From the NCBI GenBank assembly GCA_903813345.2, contig CAIIXF020000009.1, positions 21,043,759 through 21,107,758 of the forward strand: a stretch of DNA of 64,000 bases, given 5' to 3'. This DNA comes from Owenia fusiformis. Taxonomy: Eukaryota; Annelida; Polychaeta; Sabellida; Oweniidae. A program made the position numbers and the translations under genes. The notes under the pieces were generated by a model. It made no database searches. It saw only the letters and a list, made by a program, of their open reading frames with translations, and was not told where the DNA came from. Below, piece by piece: positions 11,645-23,305 of the stretch; the stretch's first letter is position 1; each line of letters starts with the position of its first letter.

Positions 11645-11894
11645 CGCTATATTAATATAACAAGGTTATCATATCATGCCAATAGTTATATGGTTAACTA
11701 ATATTAACACAAAATAATAATACACGATAATTAAAAAAATAAACCTCGGTATTCGGGCCTAAAATCCAAGGATACGTGTACCATTACTTAAGTGTAAGCT
11801 GCAATACCATATCGAATACCTGTACCATTACTCAATAATAACCACTAGTAAGACCATAATAACAACCTTAATAACTAGCTTATCCCAAATTATT

Positions 11895-12241
11895 TCATAC
11901 GATTTTGTCTTGTGGAATGACCTGAATGCATTCCTCAGCAGGTATAGCCTGAATGACACGGATGAGGTCACTTTTGAGATTTGCAATTGTCCTGAGGTCA
12001 TTCTCATACACTCTGCCATATCCCCAAAGGTAATGACATTTTGGACAATGAGTGCAGGTTTCCCAACAGCGCAATAGTGGCCACTGGAGCATGTTCTTTA
12101 AAGTGCTGTTTCATTGTGACTATCACTCTAATGGTCATGAAATAAAGTAGGCTGGTAGGAAATTGAATGATGTACAAATATGTAAAATATCAGGGAGTTC
12201 TTGAAATGACAAAGATATGAGGAAAATTTTTTGACCACCCT
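11895..12241 (-). pseudogene. Mariner-like transposase remnant with right end
   Basis: The minus strand encodes a degraded C-terminal transposase fragment (WGYGRVYENDLRTIANLKSD followed by a further LKSDLIRVIQAIPAEE-type stretch), typical of the end of Tc1/mariner DDE transposases. The DNA continues to ttttttgaccaccct, the right terminal repeat, which ends at 12241 just before a TA. The left end is absent. Compare the copy at 25704-26257. Confidence 0.7.
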
Positions 12242-12338
12242 TATTAGGCTTACAGGGATTTTTCCTTTTATTTTAGATATTAAAATTGTAAGAGTTTTAT
12301 AGTCTGTAGACATAAATTGGTTATTTTTCTCATGATTA

Positions 12339-12584
<246 letters not shown>

Positions 12585-12599
12585 CTAATAATTTTCAGG

Positions 12600-13750
12600 T
12601 ATCTTGAACGTTTGATCCACAATCAATTATAGTCAATACTATACGAGTATGTAATATACAAGTATTTCCAAAAATTAGTTGAGTTTAGATGAGTAATATC
12701 AATAACAGTTTTACAAGTATTAGTGCAGTAACTTCATTGACCCCCTCCCATCCTCAGTCTGTTTTAACTATAACAGTTTTACTTACTTAATAATACACCT
12801 TATCAACGAGAATGTCAGGAATAAAAGTCGCTAAGTTGTTGGAATGTTTAATCAAGTAATGTTATAAAATGTAGCATACTGATAGTTTCATTTCTCAGAA
12901 ACCTATCTAGCTTAAGCAGTTTGATTGGCTCAGATTATGACATCACAAGGACAAATGTCATATTAGGTCATGTCATCTGTATCATCTGTAAAGGTTGACT
13001 CTTAATCATTTATGATATCACATTCAATCACTTTTAAATAAATACTTTAAAAGGTCATCGTCAACTTTAGTAAGTTTAAGAATTTCAAGATCGATATCAA
13101 GAATCAACTCATTGATAAATATGAAAAATTACTGATAACTTCTTAGAACCATATCTTTTCAACAGGTCATATCATTTCTGGGAACCACAATTTTTAATCT
13201 TCACATATAAGAGTAATACAATATTGATTTGATAAAAACAAAGTGATGCTGTAGCTATGGTAAAAGGAAAAATATAGTCATGCAATTTTTTGTATTTTAT
13301 GAAGCATTATTGTTATTGATCATTAATTATCCCAACGAACCAAGTTCAGTTGGGATATAGTGAAGCCCTCCGTCCCTCCATCAGTCTGTCCGTCTCTCTG
13401 TGTATATATTTCACATTTATATCGTGTTTTTCACCCTGACCCCTAGGGGCCATAAATGGGGGGTTGGGGCAAAAGAAATTTGCTGTAATCTTGAGATGTG
13501 TTTGAAGTGATATCTTTTAAGTATGGTTACACGATTCCACTATGATCTCAAGTATTTATTGAAGGGAAGAGTAGATGGTAAATATTACATTGTGACTGTA
13601 CAGATTCATAATTTATATAGTGTTCATTGGGATTTGCTACTCTATGGACTTGCCGATTTCTAGTTCATTCTTCTGCATGTTTATCTATTTCCAGCTAGGT
13701 TTCAGTGATCTAATATAAAATTACTAGGAACTAGGGGACTCACAAGCTAT
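12600..13750. other. Non-coding stretch before the GH31 exon
   Basis: AT-rich, with no exon of the GH31 gene or of the zinc-finger gene visible. It contains a pearl-type terminus at 13322-13400. Confidence 0.4.
13322..13400 (-). repeat. Isolated pearl-type terminus
   Basis: Read on the minus strand, this holds a short ccgtcc-type tract, ctatatccc, a gaacttggttc stem and a terminal gttgggataat. This is the right-end signature of the two composite elements at 37343-38503 and 43070-44322. The rest of the element is missing or unrecognisable. Confidence 0.6.
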
Positions 13751-13751
13751 A

Positions 13752-14580
13752 AACATGACTTCATTAACGTTTCTCTATGTATATCCAGGATACCACACAT
13801 GTGAATGCCTACTTTCCCAGAGATACATGGCACTGTCTATACTCCGGGAAGAGGATACCCTTTGCATTCGTTTGACTTCACTTCTTAAAAGAGAGCTTCG
13901 TCTTCACTCTTTCAAACTAAAATAAACCTGTGAACTCACTGCGCCAATCAGTGTTGGTCAGCCAAATATGACCGACGTTCTATTTATGGTCATTCCTCCT
14001 GACGTCATCGTTGAACCCGGAATTGACCAATGACATGCGCATACTTAATTAGAACGCATTTGGCGTATGTTTCTTCAGGCTCGCTGATTGGTGGAAGAAA
14101 GGTCAGCGCGTAGGTCAAAAGTGATTTATTACTCAAACTGTCACCGGTACCCATCGTGGGGGCGGGGCTACTAAACTGTAATATGGTCTCTACTAGGCAG
14201 AGTGTAGTTTAACTAGACTCTGCACACAGGGTAAGAAGAGGAGAGATTCTCTGGGGGAATATTACAACCTTACAGCCCCAGTTGACATCATTAATGTTTC
14301 TCTTTGTATATTCAGGATACCACACATGTGAATGCCTACTTTCCAAGAGATACATGGTATTGTCTATACTCCGGGAAGAGAAGAGATTCTCTGGGGGAAT
14401 ATTACAATCTTACAGCCCCACTTGACTTCATTAATGTTTCTCTTCGTATATCCAGGATACCACACATGTGAATGCCTACTTTCCAAGAGATACGTGGTAC
14501 TGTCTATACTCCGGGAAGAGAAGAGATTCTCTGGGGGAATATTACAACCTAGCAGCCCCACTTGACATCATTAATTTACA
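13752..14580 (+). repeat. 140-bp unit in three copies spanning an intron-exon boundary
   Basis: Each unit contains the last bases of an intron with a good polypyrimidine tract and AG (acceptors just before 13789, 14316 and 14456), followed by the first 100 or so bases of the GH31 exon. Copies 2 and 3 are exactly 140 bases apart. Copy 1 is also 140 bases away once the 387 bases of the MITE and its target duplication are removed. Only the third acceptor leads into an uninterrupted exon; reading from the second acceptor meets a TGA inside copy 3. Confidence 0.9.
13856..14234. mobile_element. 379-bp MITE with 8-bp target duplication GAAGAGGA
   Basis: The element runs from taccctttgcattcg to gactctgcacacagggtaa and is flanked on both sides by GAAGAGGA (13848-13855 and 14235-14242). 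It carries no ORF. It sits inside the first copy of the triplicated exon segment. Eight-base duplications fit hAT or P superfamilies, but the termini do not let me choose. Shorter relatives are at 9973 and 11096. Confidence 0.8.
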
Positions 14581-14637
14581 TGTGAGAGCTGGTCATGTTA
14601 TACCACAGCAAGAACCAAGTCTCACTACTACAGAAAG
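14456..14637 (+). CDS. GAA: GH31 gene, visible exon A
   Basis: Encodes DTTHVNAYFPRDTWYCLYSG through LTTTE. The acceptor is tatccag at 14449-14455 and the donor GTCAGT follows 14637 (phase 2). It is the third, intact copy of the triplicated segment. Confidence 0.85.
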
Positions 14638-17600
14638 GTCAGTTCCTTTGCTTAGTATGAGTTTTATTTGGACAGATTATAGAATATAATGCAGAGTATT
14701 ATATGCATTATATTAAAGTCAGTAATCAGTAGTACATTTTAATATTCAAACACAGAAAATGAGAAAACTCATTCATTTTATTTTTATTCATGTCATCTGA
14801 AACAATTTAAAATTATGTTTAATCATTTACATCGGGATGTTGTATTTGATATGTTGTTTTTATTCCTCTTTGCTAGCAACCCTCCATATGGTACCTGCCA
14901 TATCACTCAACAAGTGGCACATTGGCAGCTAAAAAATACATAGTACTTTCTTTTACAATATGTGCATAATTCATTCATCTTTAAATGCAATGTTATTGGG
15001 TTTTTGTTATATTTAGTAAATGATGCTCATTAATGCTTCATTATTTGACATTTTTACACAAATTAGAGTCTTGACTTGACTTATTATTTTTTGATTACCT
15101 TTTTTGCAAATTCCAATTTTTTCAAGGTCACATTCAATATCATCCCATTTCCCATCATCTTCCCGTATTATCATACATTCCTGTTCAGGGCCTCCAATCC
15201 CTCCATTGTTTGGCTCACCTGGTGCCCAGTTAGTGTAACTCATACCAGTTCCATCCTGCCATCTGAAATTAACCATAACCATAAGTATCAAATACCATAT
15301 GTTCAGATCCCTAAAATAAATACAATGGACATTGTTGAAAATTCAAGGTGTGGAAGGTGTCAAAGAGAGTGTCCACTTTTTTAGAATTATATCAATTTGA
15401 GAATCAAGCTATTACCATCAAAGAAAGTCAAAACTACAATTTCAAGATAACATAATGTTCTTTTTATATATCAACTATAAAAACTACAATTTCAAGATAA
15501 CTTAATGTTCTTTTTTCAAAAATGAGTGCAGCAAAGAATACCGTGAGCAAAAAAGATAAAACCAAATTGTGACCTAAAGTCAGGATGTTCCCTGCCTATT
15601 CTGTTGCCACCAAGCCAAGCATTGCGGTCTCTGTTCTGACCTCCAAACATTGCCCAGACAAACTGATTCTCAGTGGCACTGAATATGGTAGCACCCACTG
15701 CATTGTACTCCTGTGTGCAGACCTACAATATGTAATTTATAACAGAGATTCATCACTCAAGTTATTCTAATTCATGTTGATATGACATGTATAAGTTTTA
15801 CTTTATCTGGCATTCTGACATTCCCTTAAATGTAAAGAATAATGTTATTGTCAGAAAATTGTATACATACTTTTCATAATGCCTAGATGACACTCGAGTC
15901 CTTTTCATCTTCAGTTTCCCGATTATGTAACCAGGATTATGTAATCCCGATTATGTAACCCATTGTAATATAGAAAACCTACCGCCCAGAATTGATTCCA
16001 AGTGTATGACCCAGTCAGCAGGGTATAACAGTTGTTTTCAAAATACAACCAGTTGCCATCTCCACACAAGCGAGGGTCGGCCAGCTTCGGGGCAGTCTCT
16101 AGCAATTGAATAAGAAATATTTCCTAAATTATTTCCAATTTTATTTAAATCAACACCAAAAAATCATTTTCAGTTGAACAGCCTTATGTGTAATTTGTGT
16201 ATATGTTATATAAGTTTTTACCTGCAAGTGAGACTCCAAGCAAAGTTGCTAAGACAACCACCAACGCCATCATTTTTGTTGCGTTTCCAGAGTCCAATAC
16301 TTCTCTGCTTCAACACTAATCAAACAGGTGTTAGTCAACACACCCATGTTATGAAAGGCAATGCATATTGTTATCAGTTACTGTAAAACAGCAGAATTCA
16401 TGCATGTACCTTTCTTTTCACCAAAGGCCTCGATTTTGATTTCTGTTCCATAGCATAACAGTACTGAATATACGGAGTAACCATACATGTCACATGTGTA
16501 CTTGTATGTATGCCAAAAGCAATGATTTGGAACATTTTAGAAGCTTCAAATGTGCTTTTAGGAAATATAAAATGGTTGTACATTAGTAAGTCTGAATTGA
16601 TAGATTTATAATAACACAATTTAAAATTGGTTTCATTTTTGAGATAATGTAATCTTTGACCATGATCAAGGTTTCTCATTGGGCATTTATCTTAAGTGCA
16701 GTGGCAGTGAATTTTGGCTTACAAGTTGGTCACCTTTTTTACATGTGTGTACACCTGGCAAATTCAAATACTTTCCAGTTTGAACGCTTTTTTGGTCCCA
16801 TTTTTCCCATTGACTCCCATGTTAAAAAAACTTGAAATGTGAACACCTCCAAATATGAAGTGAAAAGTTAAACTGCCTAATCTGAACATTTTTTAGAAAA
16901 TGTCAAATGTTCCATACAAAATTGCTTAAATATTTGAAAGTTAAACATTGATTTTCATGATATCAAAACTTTTGGAAAAACCTTGAATGGTTTCAATCAT
17001 AATAGAACTTTCCAGCGCGACTTTCATTTTTAATCTGATTTTCAAATTACCAGAATGCCATGCATGAAGCTATGTGGTAAAAAGACTATAAATATTCATT
17101 GTGTTCACATTTCTTCAAAACTTAGAATCTTGCGAATGCCAAAACGTCGAAATGTGAGACCTCCTTATTTGAACTCCAAGGGTCTTTGGATTAGACAGGT
17201 TTTACTGTAGAAATTTTAAAATTTGAAATCAAAATTATTTGTTTTATCAAGATGAGAAGCAATCAAGGTCTCAGCCTACCTTATGTTTTGCAACATCTAC
17301 ATGTAATATATAACACTGCCCCATTTATCTTAAACATGAGTAACCATGATAAACCATTTTGATTTACCAAACACCTTCTTATCTGCCATGTGGGTCATTT
17401 GGAATGTACAAGACAAAGTGACTTTGTGCATTGCAAATGGTATCCATAATTCTCATCCGTTAAGAGTAAATGCAATATGGTATTCCAGTCCATGTCATCA
17501 TTTTCCACATTTTCTCCTGGGGATATTAACTTGAAAAGATATATTGGTGTTTTTTGTTTTCATTAAAAAATCACATGCATCGATTTGAAAAGGATTACGT

Positions 17601-19632
17601 ACAGTACTTTATGAATTATTTGAAAAAAGATTTTGGTTTGATATTATTTAAAAAGATTATGCACATATAGAGTACTGTTTGGTGTTATTTAAAAAATATT
17701 ATATACACTTATTGTACAAAATGATAAAGTTATATTATATACATAAAATAAAGAGTATTTACATGTGGATAACTGTATGATATTATTTAAAAAACTATGT
17801 GTTCTCTCTCATGTTTTTCAGCCGCAAGAATCCATTCAAACTGCTAGTCACTCTTGATGAGTTTTCCCATTCCTCTGGGGAGTTGTATTGGGATGATGGG
17901 GAGTCATTGAGTAAGTACATAAAGCAGGAACACCTTTAGAAATGGAACACCTCTTTTAGTGGAAAAGTTCAGAGTTCCAACTGACCTTATATTAAATGAA
18001 CCTCAATAAGAAGTGGAACATCTCCCAAGTGGAACACATTTTAGAAGTACCAAAGGTGTTCCACGTAGACAGGTTTTACTGTATTTTATATTGTGTAACT
18101 TACACATATTCAGTTGTTCTGCGTGTCAAAATAGAGTCAGAACTTTTTCGAAAATAGAACTTAGTGTAGAACCCAGTTAGTTAAAAATATCAAGAACTGT
18201 CCCATTTCATCCAGTCAGCAATCAGCTCATTTGTAATGCCTTTTGTGGCAAATTTGAAAGTGGTCACCAGTCACATTTTACCAGCTGAAAATGAAATACT
18301 GTATCACTATTGGATGATACAATATATTCATTATATGAACTTGTTTTTTCAGATACTCATGACAGAAAGCTCTACACTTTAATCAGATTCAAGACCTTGA
18401 AAAATAAGGTACGTGTGAAATCCTACATTATCAAATTCTTAGTTTTTATTGTGGATATTTCTTTCACTTATGGTATATGTTCATCTTTAAGTATTACATG
18501 TGTGGTTGATGAAACAAAATGTTGAAGTGTGAAAGAAAAGTTCCTGTTACATTTGAAGGCCAAATAGTTTTAAAGAAACTGTCAACTTTTGAGAGTTCTG
18601 GAACAAAATATTATCAGACTACTTTGAAATAAACACAAATTAGTACAAGTGTTATAGAATCAACCTTCTTGAAAGCATCGTCTAACTTTATAATATTCTC
18701 CAGCTTTTTTGTTAATGGTGCTCGGTGGTCATTTGTAACAAATGGCAGGTAGTGACATTTTGCATGTTAATGCCGTGTATATCTAGTTATGTTGAAAAGT
18801 AGTGTAGGAGTAAACTACCTTGATTTTACTGTGTCTATATTTTCCCTGGGTTTTACTGTGTCTATATTTTCCCTGGGTTTTACTGTGTCTATATTTCCCC
18901 TGGGTTTTACTGTGTCTTTATTTTCCCTTGGTTTTACTGTGTCTTTATTTTCCCTTGGTTTTAAAGTGTCTTTATTTTCCCTGGGGTTTACAGTGTCTTT
19001 ATTTTCCCTTGGTTTTACTGTGTCTAAATTTTCATGCAGATCTACAGTAGGGTCGACATGCTGGGATACAAAGATGATTTACTTAAACTAGAGCAGATGA
19101 CAGTCTTTGGTATGGCACAGAAACCAAAACAAGTCAAAGTGAAATCCAACCTCCATGATGATTTTTACTATGATGATTCACACAATGTGAGTACAAATTT
19201 ACAATCTTGTTTCACTACATTTAAACAACATTTAGTAAACTTAAACATGTTCTTCAGGTTGGTTATTAAATCAAAAAAAACAGTTTCTTCTATTAGCACC
19301 ATTTATTATATGAAATCAGAGAATGTTCCAATCATTTCTGGATCCTTTATCAACTGTATTAAAACTGAATTGAAGCACTACAACTACAATGTGTGACTTC
19401 CACTGAATATTGCTTGTTACCTTTAGTCACATTTAGGATGTAGACCAATCAGAGAGTAAGGAATGTGACAGTCACATAATAATTTTACATATTTAACATT
19501 AAGCTCACTAGTTGTATTACTGAATACTTGCGTTCACATTTCCAGGTACTTTATGTGAACAAAATGAACATCACATTGTATGAAGCTTTCGTTGTCACCT
19601 GGACCTTTACAGAAATAAAGGATCTCTCATAG
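14456..19632 (+). CDS. GAA: GH31 lysosomal alpha-glucosidase-like gene, last five exons
   Basis: Five exons (14456-14637, 17822-17910, 18353-18408, 19040-19186, 19546-19632) join in frame with GT-AG borders into 186 residues and a TAG stop. They encode the C-terminal beta domains of a family 31 glycoside hydrolase: HVNAYFPRDTWY, LAAPLDIINLHVRAGHVIP, then LTTTESR, GELYWDDGESL and a terminal VVTWTF. These match lysosomal alpha-glucosidase (GAA), which releases glucose from alpha-1,4-linked chains in lysosomes; sucrase-isomaltase and maltase-glucoamylase are related alternatives. The catalytic domain exons (WxDMNE and the acid residue) would lie upstream and were not found in the 14 kb to the left, so this is either the tail of a gene with very long introns or a truncated copy. 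A complete lectin gene lies on the other strand inside the first visible intron. Confidence 0.85.
15013..15262 (-). CDS. C-type lectin exon 4, sugar-binding part
   Basis: Encodes WQDGTGMSYTNWAPGEPNNG, then QECMIIREDDGKWDDIEC and IGICKK, with the EPN motif. The acceptor is atttcag. The reading frame continues past a possible donor to a stop at 15013. Confidence 0.85.
15013..16273 (-). CDS. Secreted C-type lectin (single CRD), four exons, nested in a GH31 intron
   Basis: Exons 16222-16273, 15983-16098, 15574-15722 and 15013-15262 join in frame into 188 residues. Residues 1-17 (MMALVVVLATLLGVSLA) are a signal peptide. The rest is one C-type lectin-like domain: paired cysteines at CGDGNW and NNCYTL, a VCTQ cysteine, WLGG, then EPN (the triplet associated with mannose-type ligands), KWDDIEC in place of the usual WND, and a final IGICKK. 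Calcium-dependent sugar binding outside the cell is therefore likely, perhaps in immunity, though WDD for WND could change calcium binding. The whole gene lies within one intron of the opposite-strand alpha-glucosidase gene. An alternative donor (AAG then GTAATC, after 15099) directly follows IGICKK, so the last residues may come from another exon. Confidence 0.85.
15574..15722 (-). CDS. C-type lectin exon 3
   Basis: Encodes VCTQEYNAVGATIFSATENQ through WLGGNRIGREHPDF. The acceptor is attgtag and the donor GTCACA. Confidence 0.85.
15983..16098 (-). CDS. C-type lectin exon 2
   Basis: Encodes ETAPKLADPRLCGDGNWLYF and the second CRD cysteine (NNCYTL). The acceptor is ttgctag and the donor GTAGGT. 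Confidence 0.85.
16222..16273 (-). CDS. C-type lectin exon 1, signal peptide
   Basis: The start is ATG ATG at 16268-16273, with 17 hydrophobic codons plus one base. The donor is GTAAAAAC. Confidence 0.8.
16274..17821. other. Intron of the GH31 gene upstream of the lectin gene
   Basis: AT-rich. It presumably includes the lectin promoter next to 16273, but no clear TATA box is seen. The motif gatattatttaaaaa recurs about every 70 bases at about 17640-17790. Confidence 0.4.
17822..17910 (+). CDS. GAA: GH31 gene, visible exon B
   Basis: 89 nt encoding SRKNPFKLLVTLDEF and GELYWDDGESL, the most conserved C-terminal motif of the family. The acceptor is tttttcag and the donor GTAAGT. Confidence 0.9.
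18353..18408 (+). CDS. GAA: GH31 gene, visible exon C
   Basis: 56 nt encoding THDRKLYTLIRFKTLKNK. The acceptor is ttttttcag and the donor GTACGT. The phase joins both neighbours. Confidence 0.8.
18828..19030 (+). repeat. 27-bp minisatellite in the last GH31 introns, about 7 units
   Basis: The unit actgtgtctatattttccct recurs every 27 bases (18828, 18855, 18882 and on). Because 27 is a multiple of three, the array leaves an open frame encoding repeats of FTVSIFSLG. It ends directly against the acceptor of exon D. I take it as intronic. Confidence 0.9.
19040..19186 (+). CDS. GAA: GH31 gene, visible exon D
   Basis: 147 nt encoding IYSRVDMLGYKDDLLKLEQM and onward to FYYDDSHN, with GTGAGT as donor. 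The acceptor gcag lies right after a 27-bp minisatellite. It corresponds to the distal beta-sandwich region, which is weakly conserved. Confidence 0.8.
19546..19632 (+). CDS. GAA: GH31 gene, last exon
   Basis: Encodes VLYVNKMNITLYEAFVVTWT, then FTEIKDLS and stop (TAG at 19630). The VVTW ending matches the usual end of lysosomal alpha-glucosidase. An AATAAA lies inside the coding part (about 19614); a better placed polyadenylation signal is near 19906. Confidence 0.8.
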   Translation, partial: VLYVNKMNITLYEAFVVTWTFTEIKDLS

Positions 19633-19639
19633 GACACAA

Positions 19640-19775
19640 TATGTACAGTGTGACAGAATCTGTACAGTTTGACAGGAAATGTGCAATGTGACAGAATCTG
19701 TACAGTGTGACAGAACATGTACAGTGTGACAGAAACTGTACAGTCTAACAACATCTGTCAGTGTGACAGAATTTG
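19640..19775. repeat. Imperfect repeats of about 20 bp in the GH31 3' flank
   Basis: Variants of tgtacagtgtgacagaa recur about six times just downstream of the stop codon, probably in the 3' untranslated region. Confidence 0.8.
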
Positions 19776-19902
19776 TAATGTCCCATCCAATTAGAAAACT
19801 CCCCATGCTTATAATCTCAAGGGAGTTACTTTTTCACCATTTTAAATATTTCGTGTAACCTGACTCAAAATTTCAAAATTTTGGCCATGCTACAGAATGT
19901 GC

Positions 19903-19916
19903 ATATAAATAAAGAT
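19903..19916 (+). terminator. Candidate polyadenylation signal of the GH31 gene
   Basis: AATAAA within ataaataaagataa, about 275 bases after the stop. Motif only. Confidence 0.4.
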
Positions 19917-20146
19917 AAAAAAGTGTCACTGAGGAATGATCCAAAACTATGGATCCAAGGTTACAATATGTCTCACTTTGTAGGGTGTTACAAAATCTAG
20001 ATAGTATGACATATTTACAGCATGACATTATGTGTAAAGTATGACACATTGTGTCAGACACAAAATGTTCAGTGTGACATAACATATGTCATACTTTCAA
20101 GATTTCCTGAGTGATTTTACCAATATGATAATGATAAAAATGATAG

Positions 20147-20560
20147 TTACTCACCGGGAGGAATTTGATATGGAAAATATCCCAAGGATGATATCATTAT
20201 TGCCAGAGGGAACACAGTGACATAAAAAAAAAATATTGATATCATCCGAGGGATATTCCCCATATCAACCTGACAGGTGAATTCAATGGTTAAGAGCAAT
20301 ATCAACCTCTATAGCAATAATATCATTAGGTTGGATGAGAAAACAATACATAAATTTTTGAGGAGCAGGACAATAGAAATAAATAATCTTTTAGACTTTC
20401 TGGTATTGGTTTGATTTATCCATGTTAATAAATCCTGAAGGATTTCCCCAGGAATATATACCCGGGATGATATCAGAATTTGCAGGATGATATGGATATC
20501 AAACCCAATATCATCCTGCTTATTCCAATACCATCCCGATATCAGTCCTGATCCCAAAAG
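20147..20560. repeat. Foldback repeats with GGATGATATC motifs
   Basis: At 20147-20204 and 20230-20285 there are inverted arms of about 50 bases (tttgatatgg, atatccc, ggatgatatca). A second, more diverged set of similar words lies at 20330-20560. It is probably a small MITE and a decayed neighbour, with no coding content. Confidence 0.65.
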
Positions 20561-23300
20561 GAGATTTGTTACCTGGTTTTAAATACCTGATGTTGCTTTG
20601 ACCATGGTATGCATCAATTAACTTCCAACATATCGCATTGTATATTGCAATACTTTTGATGGTTAAAAGATTTTGCATTGTATTGTATGATAATGTACAT
20701 TATGTAATGTATTTCTTTGGCACCGTTTCTTCACATGTTCAACAAAATTATCATGACATGTATACATTGGAAATTACCTTCCAGTGTCATATGGTAAGAA
20801 AAAATGTTTTCTTATCAAAATATCAGACTTATATTTTTCCAGCATGAAAAACACTTTTAATTTTCATGTGGCAAATTGTGTAGTGTTGTGATTTGTGTAT
20901 GTTAACAGTTGATTTTATTGTTTGATGTGATTTATGTATGTTCTTAATGATTGTATGTGCAATATTCACAGCAAACTTAAGCTTGGGCATACACTAGGGT
21001 TCAGTGTTTCTCATATCTGTGTTGATGTATAGGGGACATTTCAATATTCCACATATTATTGTATTTTAAAGTTTTAAGTATTTTAAAGTTATTGTTTAAT
21101 GTTGAGAACATATCTCTGTATAAGCTGAAAGGGGGCAGTTCAACGATCAGTGGCAATATGCCAAATTGCGGCAATAATCCTTTACAGACTTATATGTTGT
21201 CTTAAGAATAGGGGAAACATTTAGTTCATATTTAAGCTTATGATGATGTTAAGTGAGGGAAAGATGAGTGATAAATAGTTTTAAAAAATTACATTCTGTT
21301 GAAAAAGTGTACAAAATGAATTGTTGATCATCTATACAATCCTGTGAGTCAGCAATCCAAACCTTTTGTGCTGCTTTCTTAGGAACATTCAAGGTTGCCT
21401 TGAACACAAAGTGGTGCTTTATGTTTATAAAATGAATAAGGAGAACCTAGGACAAACCAGACCATGAAGCAATATGGACAAATTCTAGTTGCCTCTCCAT
21501 GATATCATAGCAGGAATTGCTTGTAAATGAATGAAAAAAACATATTTTCAAACGTTGCATGGATTTAAATCGATAATGCAAATTTGAAGCTTTGAAAGGA
21601 AATAATTCTGTCACAAGGACTCTTACACAGTTTCAATTATAAAAATGTCTGAATTAGAAACTTGGTAAAAATTTGGTGAAGTGGTTGCCTCTGCATAGGT
21701 CTGAAATATTCTTGCTGGCTCATAAGGTAATACAGAGTTTAATCAAACAAAGGCTATGTGTGATTGAAAGAATGTTGAAAATATGAACCTGTTTATATGC
21801 CCTATACTGGTCATATAAATTACTGCCATCTTTATATCAGCCAACAAACTTTTATACAATTAGCCAGAATAGTTCATCAAATTAGTCTACATTTGTATAG
21901 AGCGACACATGGAATCTGTCCATCTTGGCATACAGTCTGTCTTCGTACTCTTTTACAACAGTTTTGGTTCTAAATATGAATTCTAAACCGAAGAAAAGGT
22001 TTAATTTTATTTGTTAATATTTATTATTCATTATTGCGCCGTTTTGTATGGCCAGTTTTATATGTTTTTACAAATAAAATAATTTATTTTTATTCTATAA
22101 AATAATTCTCATTGTTTTCTTATTGGTATTATACAAGATAAAAATGTGGTTATTCAAAGAAGTAGCAGTGGCAAGTGGGCGCTGCACTCGCTTGAGATTT
22201 TCAAAATAGGCTTGTACCCACCTAATAATCCATTTCCACACACTTGAAGACGGGGAAAAATCACTATTTATCCCGCTAAATTATAGACAAAGGTTTAAAT
22301 TCAAAAATTCAGAATTTTGCATCCAGTTGAACAAATTCCTGGGGAGAACACCGGAGAGCGTAAAATAGTGAGTGCAATATTTTCAAAAATCATGCCAGTG
22401 TTTCCCTTACAATCCTGGTTTTATTGTCTGAAATTGAGATATCAGATCAAATGTAGAAGTTATTAAAGATGCAGAAATGTGCAAATTCATGATCATTGAA
22501 AAAGGGGACATCCATTTTTTAAGTTCTAAAATATCATTCCTGAAATAGTCCGTTTTATTATATAACCTATATGTATTCTAGATGCTCATTGGTTTATTCA
22601 TGGTCACATGATATGAAATAAATGAACTAATTCCCAAGAAAACCCTAAATCCCTGCTAACAGGGAAGATGAAAAGTACTGATGACCAGTTATGTCATGTG
22701 ACCAGTCAACCATACTTTTTATCTTCCTTGCTAGTAGGGATTAACTGAGTTTGCATGGCAAAATGCATTTAAATACCAATAAGAAGCTGTCTCGTTAAAT
22801 GTTTTTTGTTTTTCTTCACAGAGTGCACATGGGGGAAATAAACAAACAAATAGTGACTACTGCATTCTTGGAAAATAGCGCAAACATTTTCCCTACAGCC
22901 TCAGGAACATGTCGGTGTTCTCTTTGGGGAAAATGATTTGCACTATTTCCCTCAAATGGCAGTCCCTATGTGTTTGTATACTGTTGGACTTTTAGACATG
23001 ATTTTTAAATGCTCTCAACTCATCTTTATCAATTAAGTTATTCCTTTAGTAAAGAAAAGCTAATGGTGAAAAATACAATTTAATTTCACATGTGTAACTA
23101 TTGCAAAATCAAAGCTTGTCTGCCCCCTATAAAAATTGGATAAACTTCGATATTGCATTAATTACACATGTTTCTTGGCCTGTAGGAACACTACATTCAA
23201 TCAAATACATGCTTATGTAGGAAATGATGTTTTAAAAAATCTGATATCCTTTGCATTGAAAAATAGAATAATCTAAAATGTCATTTGAGCTATCTTATTG
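20561..23300. other. Intergenic AT-rich DNA between the GH31 gene and FAM241B
   Basis: I find no supported exon or RNA gene. The short ORFs here do not resemble known proteins. Confidence 0.4.
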
Positions 23301-23305
23301 CAATG

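Noticed and set aside
18789-19091. 100-codon ORF of FTVSIFSLG repeats as an exon
   Set aside because: It is a 27-bp minisatellite inside an intron; the GH31 exon D uses another frame and its own acceptor at 19040.
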